Assembly: GCA_913052425.1 (NCBI GenBank)
Contig: CAJXEG010000048.1
Location: forward strand, 1 to 9,321
Length of the DNA stretch: 9,321 nucleotides
Source of the DNA: an uncultured Flavobacteriaceae bacterium
Lineage (GTDB): Bacteria; Bacteroidota; Bacteroidia; Flavobacteriales; Flavobacteriaceae
Direction of reading: 5' to 3'
A program made the translations under genes and the position numbers. Positions 1-5,480 of this stretch are shown here, piece after piece; positions within the stretch are counted from its first letter, which is position 1, and the number at the start of each line of letters is the position of its first letter. Under the pieces are notes generated by a model. The model was not told the DNA's origin, did no database searches, and saw nothing but the letters and a program-made list of their open reading frames with translations.

Positions 1-181
1 TGGCCCAAAAACCATAAGCAATTGCGGTGAAACACAAAGCTATTCCCAGGGCGAGTACTGGCCAGTAAAAAGGATGTCCTTGGTTTTTAAAGGCTTGATA
101 GACGATTACCGGTGCAACAAAGCAGAGCACGATAAAGGTTCCCATTTTGAACAGCCCTTTTTTTAGTTTTTTAGCATTCAT
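1..181 (-). CDS. DUF6095-like small two-TM membrane protein, 3' end cut by window edge
   Basis: The first 60 codons are visible; the rest lies beyond base 1. The start ATG (181-179) overlaps the murQ stop in an ATGA, so the two are almost certainly cotranscribed and translationally coupled. The product begins with a lysine-rich stretch (MNAKKLKKG). Two hydrophobic segments follow at about residues 14-31 and 39-59, separated by a short polar turn (KNQGHP), so it should be a small inner-membrane protein. The pattern and the position behind murQ match the small DUF6095 proteins I recall beside murQ in flavobacteria. The function of that family is unknown to me. The link to MurQ is by position only. 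The gene is real with good confidence; the family name is from memory. Confidence 0.72.
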   Translation of the reverse strand, partial: MNAKKLKKGLFKMGTFIVLCFVAPVIVYQAFKNQGHPFYWPVLALGIALCFTAIAYGFWA

Positions 182-987
182 GCATAATTTTTTATGGCTG
201 CTCTGACGCTTTTGTGCTTGTGAAGCAGTGCAGCAGCAGTTTCTTTATCAATCTCCAATTCCTCCATAAGAATTCGAGCGGCCCGATCCACCAACTTTAC
301 ATTGGTCATTTGAATGTCAATCATTTTGTTCCCTTTAACTCTTCCCAATTGAATCATAGTAGAAGTGGTGATCATGTTGAGGATCAGTTTTTGGGCGGTT
401 CCGGCTTTCATTCGGGAGCTTCCTGTTACAAATTCCGGCCCCACGACGACTTCGATGGGGAAGTTGGAAAACTGAGTGATGGGACTTTTTGGGTTGCAAG
501 TAACACAACCGGTGGTAATGCCATTTTGCTGACATTGTTCTAGGGCACCCACCACATAGGGCGTGGTTCCCGATGCGGCAATTCCGATTACAAAATCATT
601 TTGATCGGGTTGGTGTTGTTGTAAATCTTTCCATCCTTGTATTGGGTCGTCTTCAGCATTTTCGATGGATTGATGAAGTGCATCCATTCCACCGGCGATG
701 ATACCCGATACCATTTCCGGGTTGGTTCCAAAGGTAGGGGGACACTCCGAAGCGTCTAATACACCCAACCTGCCGCTTGTTCCTGCACCCATATAGAACA
801 AGCGTCCACTGGCTTTCATTTTTGGCACCAAATGATCGATGAGGTTTTCGATTTTATCCAAAACCTCGCCTACAGCTGTTACTGCCACCTTGTCTTCCCG
901 ATGGATTCCCGACAAAAGTTCTCGGGTTGATTTTGTCTCCAAAGTATCGTAATGGGAGTCTTTTTCTGTTATTTTATCAAAGTTCAT
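178..987 (-). CDS. murQ: N-acetylmuramic acid 6-phosphate etherase MurQ
   Basis: This cytoplasmic enzyme removes the D-lactyl ether from MurNAc-6-phosphate, giving GlcNAc-6-phosphate and lactate, in cell-wall recycling. The 269-residue protein is of normal length and consists mainly of a SIS sugar-phosphate isomerase fold. The phosphate-binding GAGTSGRLG sits near residues 67-75 and is followed directly by DASECPPTFG. Counted from the ATG, Glu81 (in DASEC) and Glu112 (in ENAEDDP) line up with the two catalytic glutamates of E. coli MurQ (Glu83, Glu114). A second conserved block, VTGSSRMKAGTAQK, lies near residues 188-201. A TTG two codons upstream (993) is open, but the ATG at 987 is preferred because MNFDKITEK is the typical start of the family and the TTG lies inside a possible -7 box (991-998, one mismatch). 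A DUF6095-like gene follows with a 4-base overlap. The MurNAc-6-phosphate source (kinase or importer) is not in the window. Confidence 0.96.
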   Translation of the reverse strand: MNFDKITEKDSHYDTLETKSTRELLSGIHREDKVAVTAVGEVLDKIENLIDHLVPKMKASGRLFYMGAGTSGRLGVLDASECPPTFGTNPEMVSGIIAGGMDALHQSIENAEDDPIQGWKDLQQHQPDQNDFVIGIAASGTTPYVVGALEQCQQNGITTGCVTCNPKSPITQFSNFPIEVVVGPEFVTGSSRMKAGTAQKLILNMITTSTMIQLGRVKGNKMIDIQMTNVKLVDRAARILMEELEIDKETAAALLHKHKSVRAAIKNYA

Positions 988-1080
988 TCTCAAAATAAGA
1001 TGTTATTTTTCTATTTAAATAGTCTCCAATGTAAATTAATTGTTAACTTAGTGTTAATTAAACTTTATCAAATTAAAAAT

Positions 1081-1197
1081 ATGCTCCGATTATTGAAAAT
1101 ACTTATCGTATACTTGGGGATTTCTCAGATGATTACATGGATAAAGCTATACGGTCGTCGTTATAAAAAATTTTACAACGAATCCATCAATCTGTAG
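1081..1197 (+). CDS. possible 38-residue membrane-anchored small protein
   Basis: An ATG at 1081 opens a 38-codon frame ending in TAG (1195-1197). The product starts with a hydrophobic stretch (about residues 4-20, LLKILIVYLGISQMITW). It ends in a basic, aromatic tail containing KLYGRRYKKFY. This is the layout of a small single-pass protein with a positively charged cytoplasmic end. The ATG follows an A-rich run (AAATTAAAAAT), which suits Bacteroidota initiation without Shine-Dalgarno. It faces icd tail-to-tail with 18 bases between stop codons, and a perfect 9-bp hairpin there could serve both. Against it: no clear TAnnTTTG promoter lies upstream, the frame is short, and I recognise no family. 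No function is proposed. Confidence 0.3.
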   Translation: MLRLLKILIVYLGISQMITWIKLYGRRYKKFYNESINL

Positions 1198-1203
1198 TTC
1201 AAA

Positions 1204-1228
1204 CAAGCTTGGAGTTTACCCAAGCTTG
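1204..1228. terminator. hairpin across the icd stop codon, possible bidirectional terminator
   Basis: A perfect 9-bp inverted repeat (CAAGCTTGG at 1204-1212, CCAAGCTTG at 1220-1228) encloses a 7-base loop that contains the icd stop codon. On the minus strand only TTTG follows the stem and there is no long T run in either direction, so this is a weak intrinsic terminator at best. It is the only hairpin seen between icd and the convergent small ORF. Confidence 0.4.
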
Positions 1229-2442
1229 GTCTCTAAATTATCTTTTAAGGCATCGAGAAACTTTTGGGTGGTCAAGTAATTAGAATCATTTAGATTTTCC
1301 TTGTGAATGAGCAAGGCCAGATCCTTGGTCATTTTTCCACTTTCAATGGTTTCGATACAAACAGCTTCTAGGGTATGACAAAAATCGATCAGCGGTTGAT
1401 TATTGTCCAGTTTACCTCTGTGAGCCAATCCTCTTGTCCATGCAAAAATGGAAGCTATGGGATTAGTTGAGGTTTCTTTACCTTTTTGATGTTGTCGGAA
1501 GTGCCGTGTCACAGTTCCATGCGCTGCTTCGGCTTCCATGATTTCCCCGTCGGGGGTAACCAAGGTAGAGGTCATAAGTCCCAAAGAGCCAAAACCTTGT
1601 GCAACTGTATCGGACTGTACATCTCCATCGTAGTTTTTACAAGCCCAAACGAAACCTCCATTCCATTTCATGGCAGCAGCAACCATATCATCGATCAAAC
1701 GATGCTCATAAGTAATGCCGGCGGCTTCAAATTTATCTTCGAATTCGTTGTCAAAAACTTCCTGAAAGATGTCCTTAAAGCGTCCGTCATAAGCTTTCAT
1801 GATGGTGTTTTTGGTCGATAGGTAAAGTGGCCAACCTTTGTCAAGAGCCCTGTTCATACAGGATCTTGCAAATCCAAAAATGGAGGATTCAATGTTGTAC
1901 ATACTCATGGCAACCCCATTTTCTTGAAAGTCATAAACTTCCCAGGTAGTGGCCTCACTGCCGTCTTCGGGAGTGAAGGTCATGGTGAGTTTTCCTTTGC
2001 CGGTAATGACGGCATCTGTGGCTTTGTACTGGTCGCCGAAAGCGTGCCTTCCTATACAAATGGGTTTGGTCCATCCCTGAACGTAACGCGGTACGTTTTT
2101 CATGATGATGGGCTCTCTAAATACAGTTCCACCCACAATGTTTCTGATGGTTCCGTTGGGGGAGCGGTACATTTTTTTAAGGCCAAACTCTTCAACACGA
2201 TCTTCATCGGGGGTAATGGTGGCGCATTTGATTCCCACTTTATGTTTTTTGATGGCTTCTGCAGCATCGATCGTAATCTGATCCTCTGTAGCATCTCTGG
2301 ACTCTATGCCAAGGTCATAGTACAAAAGTTCGACATCTAGGTAGGGAAGGATTAGTTGTTCTTTGATAAATTTCCAAATGATTCTGGTCATTTCGTCACC
2401 GTCAATCTCTACGACCGGGTGCTGGACAACAATTTTCGACAT
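1216..2442 (-). CDS. icd: NADP-dependent isocitrate dehydrogenase, eukaryote-like homodimeric type
   Basis: The enzyme oxidatively decarboxylates isocitrate to 2-oxoglutarate in the TCA cycle, making NADPH in the cytoplasm. The 408-residue protein resembles human cytosolic IDH1 much more than E. coli Icd. It aligns without shift over the first 130 residues, so Arg100, Arg109 and Arg132 (in [11 protein letters not shown]) fall at the same numbers as the IDH1 substrate-binding arginines. Also visible are [10 protein letters not shown] (92-101), the [18 protein letters not shown] block with the catalytic lysine, and [13 protein letters not shown] with the metal-binding aspartates. [11 protein letters not shown], which contacts NADP, is present too. 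A Bacteroidota promoter lies about 20 bases upstream of the ATG, and the rplS terminator isolates it on that side, so it appears monocistronic. The type is common in Bacteroidota, so there is no reason to infer recent transfer. Confidence 0.97.
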   Translation of the reverse strand: MSKIVVQHPVVEIDGDEMTRIIWKFIKEQLILPYLDVELLYYDLGIESRDATEDQITIDAAEAIKKHKVGIKCATITPDEDRVEEFGLKKMYRSPNGTIRNIVGGTVFREPIIMKNVPRYVQGWTKPICIGRHAFGDQYKATDAVITGKGKLTMTFTPEDGSEATTWEVYDFQENGVAMSMYNIESSIFGFARSCMNRALDKGWPLYLSTKNTIMKAYDGRFKDIFQEVFDNEFEDKFEAAGITYEHRLIDDMVAAAMKWNGGFVWACKNYDGDVQSDTVAQGFGSLGLMTSTLVTPDGEIMEAEAAHGTVTRHFRQHQKGKETSTNPIASIFAWTRGLAHRGKLDNNQPLIDFCHTLEAVCIETIESGKMTKDLALLIHKENLNDSNYLTTQKFLDALKDNLETKLG

Positions 2443-2464
2443 TTAAATTTCAATTAAGGTTTGA

Positions 2465-2498
2465 CAAATATAATGAAGGAACAGCATAGTTTGGCAAA
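2465..2498 (-). promoter_or_regulatory. icd promoter (TTTG-N22-TATATTTG)
   Basis: On the minus strand an exact -7 box TATATTTG (2472-2465) is preceded, after 22 bases, by TTG (2497-2495, part of TTTG). This fits the Bacteroidota consensus TTG-N17-23-TAnnTTTG. The predicted leader is short, about 16-20 bases to the ATG at 2442, with no Shine-Dalgarno sequence. Confidence 0.75.
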
Positions 2499-2503
2499 TC
2501 ATA

Positions 2504-2518
2504 TGTGATTTTGTCACA
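2504..2518. promoter_or_regulatory. TGTGA-N5-TCACA dyad upstream of the icd promoter
   Basis: A perfect 5+5 inverted repeat (TGTGA 2504-2508, TCACA 2514-2518) lies 5 bases upstream of the icd -33 element and directly downstream of the rplS terminator T run. The position suits an activator or repressor site. The halves equal those of CRP-family sites, but the spacer is 5 rather than 6, so the protein is not identified. Confidence 0.3.
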
Positions 2519-2519
2519 C

Positions 2520-2543
2520 AAAAAAACCGCTCTAAAGCGGTTT
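2520..2543 (-). terminator. intrinsic terminator of rplS
   Basis: Eight bases downstream of the rplS stop, the minus strand carries AAACCGCT-TTAG-AGCGGTTT, a perfect 8-bp stem with a 4-base loop. The run reads through the stem's last three bases into TTTTTTT in total extending to 2520. It is a textbook intrinsic terminator separating rplS from icd. Confidence 0.9.
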
Positions 2544-2550
2544 GATTATT

Positions 2551-2895
2551 TTATTGCTCTTTGATTCTGGCTTTCTTACCTCGTAACTGTTTGAAGTAAT
2601 AAATTCTTGAGCGTCTGACTTTACCTTTTTTGTTGATTTCAATTTTTTGAATGGTAGGCAAATTAAGGGGAAAAATTCTCTCTACCCCAACAGTGCCCGA
2701 CATTTTTCGGATGGTAAATGACTTGGAGAGTCCTTGACCTTTGATTTGAATGACCACCCCTCTAAAGAACTGAGTCCTTACTTTATCTCCTTCACGAATT
2801 TCATAATAGACGGTGATGGTGTCTCCAGCAGAAAATTCTGGAAAGTCTTTTTTCTGGATGAATTCTTTTTGAACAAAATTAACAAGTGCTTCCAT
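2551..2895 (-). CDS. rplS: 50S ribosomal protein bL19
   Basis: bL19 sits at the interface of the 30S and 50S subunits. The 114-residue product starts MEALVNFVQKEF and shows the family core: FSAGDTITVYYEI, TQFFRGVVIQIKGQG, SFTIRKMSGTVGVERIFPLNLP, IEINKKGKVRRSRIYYF. It ends in the basic RGKKARIKEQ. An upstream TTG (2913) would add six residues (INSNP plus the initiator), but the ATG at 2895 matches the usual bL19 start and is preferred. trmD lies upstream on the same strand, the ancient trmD-rplS linkage. Here the two are separated by 112 bases with a strong promoter, so rplS can be expressed on its own. The leader contains repeated GTTGAT motifs that may be regulatory. No Shine-Dalgarno sequence is seen. 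A strong terminator follows. Confidence 0.97.
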   Translation of the reverse strand: MEALVNFVQKEFIQKKDFPEFSAGDTITVYYEIREGDKVRTQFFRGVVIQIKGQGLSKSFTIRKMSGTVGVERIFPLNLPTIQKIEINKKGKVRRSRIYYFKQLRGKKARIKEQ

Positions 2896-2904
2896 TGGAT
2901 TGCT

Positions 2905-2931
2905 GTTGATCAACTCGAATTGAAGGTTGAT
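2905..2931 (-). promoter_or_regulatory. candidate rplS leader structure (GTTGAT/ATCAAC repeats)
   Basis: Within the roughly 48-base leader between the predicted rplS transcription start and the ATG lie three copies of one hexamer. Two form the perfect palindrome GTTGATCAAC (2905-2914) and one is at 2926-2931. The outer copy can pair with ATCAAC (2909-2914) to give a 6-bp stem with an 11-base loop, or the palindrome can pair within itself, so two forms are possible. I recall that an L19 leader has been proposed in Flavobacteria, but I cannot compare the structures here. Confidence 0.35.
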
Positions 2932-2947
2932 ATCTGATTAACGGGTG

Positions 2948-2977
2948 CAAATTTAAGACTATTTTTGATTTAAACAA
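2948..2977 (-). promoter_or_regulatory. rplS promoter (TTG-N19-TAAATTTG)
   Basis: The minus strand has an exact -7 box TAAATTTG (2955-2948) preceded by TTG (2977-2975) at a 19-base spacing, the preferred Bacteroidota spacing. It lies wholly in the trmD-rplS gap. The predicted leader is about 45-50 bases. Confidence 0.85.
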
Positions 2978-3007
2978 CTCCCATCTGTTGTTTAACCGAT
3001 AAAAAAA

Positions 3008-3691
3008 TCAATCAGGATCGTCGATCAAGTCGGGTCTTGTATTTTTTGTTTTTTCCAGGGCTTGATTTTCTCTCCACTTTTCCACCTCGGGGGTGTTGCC
3101 CGAAGTCAAGATTTTGGGAACTTCCCACCCCTTGTAGTTGGCGGGACGGGTATAGATGGGAGGCGCCAATAAGCCGTCTTGATAACTGTCGGTAAGGGCA
3201 GAGGACTCGTCTCCCAAAACACCGGGAATCAGTCGAATGATGCTGTCACACAATACCGCTGCTGCCAATTCCCCTCCCGAAAGGACAAAATCACCAATCG
3301 AAATTTCTCGGGTGATCAAGTAGTCTCTCACCCGTTGATCCACCCCTTTATAATGTCCACACAGGATGATAATGTTTTCTTTAGTGGAAAGCATATTGGA
3401 TATGCCTTGACTGAGTTGTTCCCCATCGGGGCTAAGGTAAATGACTTCGTCATAGGCTCTTTCTTTTTTGAGTTGGCTGATGCAAAGGTCTATGGGTTCT
3501 ATTTTCATGACCATACCCGCGCCGCCGCCAAAGGGATAATCGTCCACTTGTTTTTGTTTGTTTTGGGCATAATCTCGGAGGTTGTGAAAATTGACCACTA
3601 CCTTTTGGGCCTCAATGGCGCGTTTTAGGATGGAGGCCTCAAATGGACTGCTGAGCAATTCCGGAAAAAGGGTAATGATGTCTATCTGCAT
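3008..3691 (-). CDS. trmD: tRNA (guanine-N1)-methyltransferase TrmD
   Basis: TrmD uses S-adenosylmethionine to make m1G37 next to the anticodon, which prevents +1 frameshifting. The 227-residue protein begins MQIDIITLFPELL, the standard family start. Extending to 3727 would add twelve untypical residues from a non-ATG codon, so 3691 is chosen. SPOUT trefoil-knot elements are visible: DDYPFGGGAGMVMK (50-63), LCGHYKGVDQRV (110-121) and ISIGDFVLSGGE (130-141). Asp168 in LTDSYQDG lines up with the proposed catalytic aspartate (Asp169 in E. coli), followed by PPIYTRP. The length is slightly below the 240-255 of proteobacterial enzymes, as usual in Bacteroidota. It neighbours rplS, but rpsP and rimM, partners in many bacteria, are absent. 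A promoter-like motif ends 6 bases before the ATG, suggesting a very short leader. Confidence 0.97.
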   Translation of the reverse strand: MQIDIITLFPELLSSPFEASILKRAIEAQKVVVNFHNLRDYAQNKQKQVDDYPFGGGAGMVMKIEPIDLCISQLKKERAYDEVIYLSPDGEQLSQGISNMLSTKENIIILCGHYKGVDQRVRDYLITREISIGDFVLSGGELAAAVLCDSIIRLIPGVLGDESSALTDSYQDGLLAPPIYTRPANYKGWEVPKILTSGNTPEVEKWRENQALEKTKNTRPDLIDDPD

Positions 3692-3697
3692 GGAATG

Positions 3698-3728
3698 CAA
3701 AGATTTTATAAATATAAAAGCTACCAAA
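3698..3728 (-). promoter_or_regulatory. probable trmD promoter (TTG-N19-AATCTTTG)
   Basis: On the minus strand TTG (3727-3725, inside TTTTG) is followed after exactly 19 bases by AATCTTTG (3705-3698), one mismatch from TAnnTTTG. Only 6 bases separate the box from the trmD ATG, so the transcript would start at or within a few bases of the start codon. Confidence 0.5.
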
Positions 3729-3729
3729 A

Positions 3730-3934
3730 CTTTTGGGGACTTTTTAAGGCTTTGTTTTTTGATCTTTGCTAGAGATCTTTGACATATGATGAGTATACAT
3801 CCCAGTAGTTTTTGAATTCCACAGTCCCATCAACTTAATTATATTCCGTAAATCAGTACCTATTTCTAACCAATAAAAAGCAAAAGCATGTCAAAATGTA
3901 TAGGTACTCATTTATTTAACCTATTATTGGGAAT
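3730..3934. other. AT-rich intergenic stretch between htrA terminator and trmD promoter
   Basis: I see no credible gene here; the frames are short and match no family. Two exact direct repeats GATCTTTG (3761-3768 and 3774-3781, 13-base period) lie upstream of the trmD promoter motif. A loose 9-bp inverted repeat (AGTACCTAT 3855-3863 with ATAGGTACT 3900-3908) has a 36-base loop. Neither has a known role. Confidence 0.5.
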
Positions 3935-3963
3935 AAAAAAGAGCTGTCCAAAAGACAGCTCTT
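3935..3963 (-). terminator. intrinsic terminator of htrA
   Basis: 22 bases beyond the htrA stop, the minus strand forms a perfect 10-bp stem (AAGAGCTGTC with GACAGCTCTT, arms 3963-3954 and 3948-3939) with a 5-base loop. The run of T continues from the stem to 3935. It should end htrA transcription efficiently and isolate trmD. Confidence 0.9.
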
Positions 3964-3985
3964 AGAGGAGGGTTAGGTTGGTATG

Positions 3986-5374
3986 TTATTCAAAAATGAT
4001 CCTTTCTTTTTCTCCATTGGGCTTTAAGAATAAGATACTGGAAAGGCTATCAAAATCGACGGCATCCACATCGGCTACATCTTTGATCTTTTTGTTGTTG
4101 ATTTCCAATAGAACAAATCCTTCGTCCACACCATAACGATAGAGGCGTTGATTCCCCAATTCCTTGATGATCACCCCCTCATCCAAGTCAAAATATTCTT
4201 TTTGTTCGGAATTCATGTTGGTGAGGTACATCCCCAAAAACTGAGTGGTATTGGTTTTTTTAAGGGTTACCTTGATTTTGTTTTTGGTATTGTCTCTGCT
4301 GTAACTGACCTCCACTTTTTCGCCGGGTCTTTTGGTGGAGAGATAACCCGTCAAATCGGAAAAGGTATTAATTTTGACATCGTCCACTTTTTTGATGATG
4401 TCTCCGCTTTGCAAACCGGCTTCGGAAGCGCCCATGCCTTCGATCACCTCGCCAATGAGGAAACCTTGGGTTTCTTTTACATCAAATTTTTGAGCCAATT
4501 CGGCATTGAGAGCACTACCGGAAACGCCCAGTAGGCCTTTTTGTACATTTCCGTATTCGATCAAATCCTCAAATACTTTTCTGACAATATTACTGGGTAC
4601 GGCAAAGGAGTATCCCACAAAACCACCGGTGATGGAAGATATGGCGGTATTGATACCGATCAATTCACCCTCTGTATTGACCAATGCACCCCCGCTGTTT
4701 CCCATGTTTACAGCCGCATCGGTTTGGATAAAGGATTGGTTTTTACTGTCTCTGTCATTGAGGTCTCTCGACTTGGCACTGATGATCCCGGCCGTTACGG
4801 TCGAGTTGAGATTGAAAGGATTTCCTACAGCCAATACCCATTCTCCTATACGGGCCACTTCTGAGTCCCCAAAAGGAATAAAGGGCAATGATTCATTGGT
4901 TTTTATTTTTAGGACCGCCAAATCAGTACTGGGGTCAGACCCAATCACTTCTGCCGTATAAGTTTTGTTTTTGTTGGAAGTGACCTCGATTTCTGTAGCA
5001 TTCTCTATCACATGATAATTGGTAATGATCAATCCATCGGGGGAAACGATCACACCCGATCCGGTTCCGATTCTTTTTTCATCAAAATCATCACCGTAAA
5101 ATTGTCTCAGCCAACCGGATACGTTGCCTTTTTGTATGCTGGTATTTTTTACGTGAACTACAGCATTGACTGTTTTTTCGGCTGCTCGGGTAAAATCCGT
5201 CATTTCGGCAGCTACGCTGTTGGTGTTGAAACTGTAGGAAGTGGGAATTAAGCTAGGCTTTTCATTTTCTACAATTTCAATTTTCTCTTCCAAGAAATAA
5301 TTATGAGCGGCTAAAGTGACCAAGGCACTTACGACACCAACCATAAGGGTTTTTAAAGTAGATTTCATATTCAT
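3986..5374 (-). CDS. degP: HtrA/DegP-family periplasmic serine protease with PDZ domains
   Basis: This is an envelope protease/chaperone that degrades or holds misfolded periplasmic proteins. Residues 1-28 are a basic N-terminus plus hydrophobic segment (MVGVVSALVTLAAH), a signal peptide or membrane anchor; no lipobox is present. The trypsin-like domain (about 60-275) carries the full triad: His121 in TNYHVIEN, Asp151 in STDLAVLKI and Ser227 in GNSGGAL. A first PDZ domain spans about 280-372 (GASEAGLQSGDIIKKVDD). A second, divergent PDZ-like region fills the rest (EGVIIKEL, GVDEGFVLLEINNKKI). The 462-residue length fits the family. The oxyanion stretch reads AAVNMGNSGG, with Met where Pro is usual, a mild substitution. 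It is divergent from dapF and has its own -7 box and a strong terminator, so it is monocistronic. DegP versus DegQ cannot be decided from sequence. Confidence 0.95.
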   Translation of the reverse strand: MNMKSTLKTLMVGVVSALVTLAAHNYFLEEKIEIVENEKPSLIPTSYSFNTNSVAAEMTDFTRAAEKTVNAVVHVKNTSIQKGNVSGWLRQFYGDDFDEKRIGTGSGVIVSPDGLIITNYHVIENATEIEVTSNKNKTYTAEVIGSDPSTDLAVLKIKTNESLPFIPFGDSEVARIGEWVLAVGNPFNLNSTVTAGIISAKSRDLNDRDSKNQSFIQTDAAVNMGNSGGALVNTEGELIGINTAISSITGGFVGYSFAVPSNIVRKVFEDLIEYGNVQKGLLGVSGSALNAELAQKFDVKETQGFLIGEVIEGMGASEAGLQSGDIIKKVDDVKINTFSDLTGYLSTKRPGEKVEVSYSRDNTKNKIKVTLKKTNTTQFLGMYLTNMNSEQKEYFDLDEGVIIKELGNQRLYRYGVDEGFVLLEINNKKIKDVADVDAVDFDSLSSILFLKPNGEKERIIFE

Positions 5375-5390
5375 TTTTTATTCTTTAAAA

Positions 5391-5398
5391 CAAAATTA
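5391..5398 (-). promoter_or_regulatory. htrA -7 box (TAATTTTG)
   Basis: An exact TAnnTTTG match on the minus strand lies 16 bases upstream of the htrA ATG at 5374. No TTG occurs at 17-23 bases upstream, so the promoter may need an activator or use a divergent -33 element. The leader would be about 10-13 bases and A-rich. Confidence 0.5.
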
Positions 5399-5450
5399 AA
5401 AATTCTATTCTTTACTGATCTTTCATTTAACGACTATTTAACAGATTTAA

Positions 5451-5476
5451 TTGCGGTTAAATTTTCCCTAAATTTG
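5451..5476 (+). promoter_or_regulatory. dapF operon promoter with -7 box abutting the start codon
   Basis: An exact -7 box TAAATTTG (5469-5476) ends 4 bases before the dapF ATG. The nearest TTG is at 5451-5453, giving a 15-base spacer, shorter than the usual 17-23; a TTT at 5446-5448 gives 20. If this box is used, transcription starts at or next to the A of the ATG and the message is leaderless or nearly so. Confidence 0.55.
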
Positions 5477-5480
5477 AGGT

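Noticed and set aside
988..993. Upstream TTG start for murQ
   Set aside because: It adds two residues only, lies within a possible -7 box, and the ATG at 987 gives the usual MurQ start.
1011..1022. Palindrome CTATTTAAATAG upstream of murQ
   Set aside because: It is in very AT-rich DNA where such palindromes arise by chance; no second copy or promoter relation supports an operator.
1924..2340. Long open frame on the plus strand opposite icd
   Set aside because: It is antisense to a clear icd gene, with no family motifs or initiation context; icd codon structure explains it.
2504..2518. Calling the icd upstream dyad a CRP site
   Set aside because: CRP sites have a 6-base spacer and this has 5; the regulator cannot be named.
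2896..2913. TTG start extending rplS by six residues
   Set aside because: The bL19 family normally begins where the ATG at 2895 begins, and the extension overlaps the structured leader.
3179..3628. 149-codon open frame on the plus strand opposite trmD
   Set aside because: It lies fully within trmD, has no recognisable domain and is best explained as a shadow frame.
3692..3727. Twelve-residue N-terminal extension of trmD
   Set aside because: It has no ATG, is untypical of TrmD, and would place the probable promoter inside the gene.
3855..3908. Inverted repeat AGTACCTAT / ATAGGTACT
   Set aside because: Nine base pairs with a 36-base AT-rich loop and no T run are within chance for this composition.
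4148..4961. Overlapping plus-strand frames opposite htrA
   Set aside because: They overlap each other and a protease with an intact catalytic triad; no independent evidence of coding.
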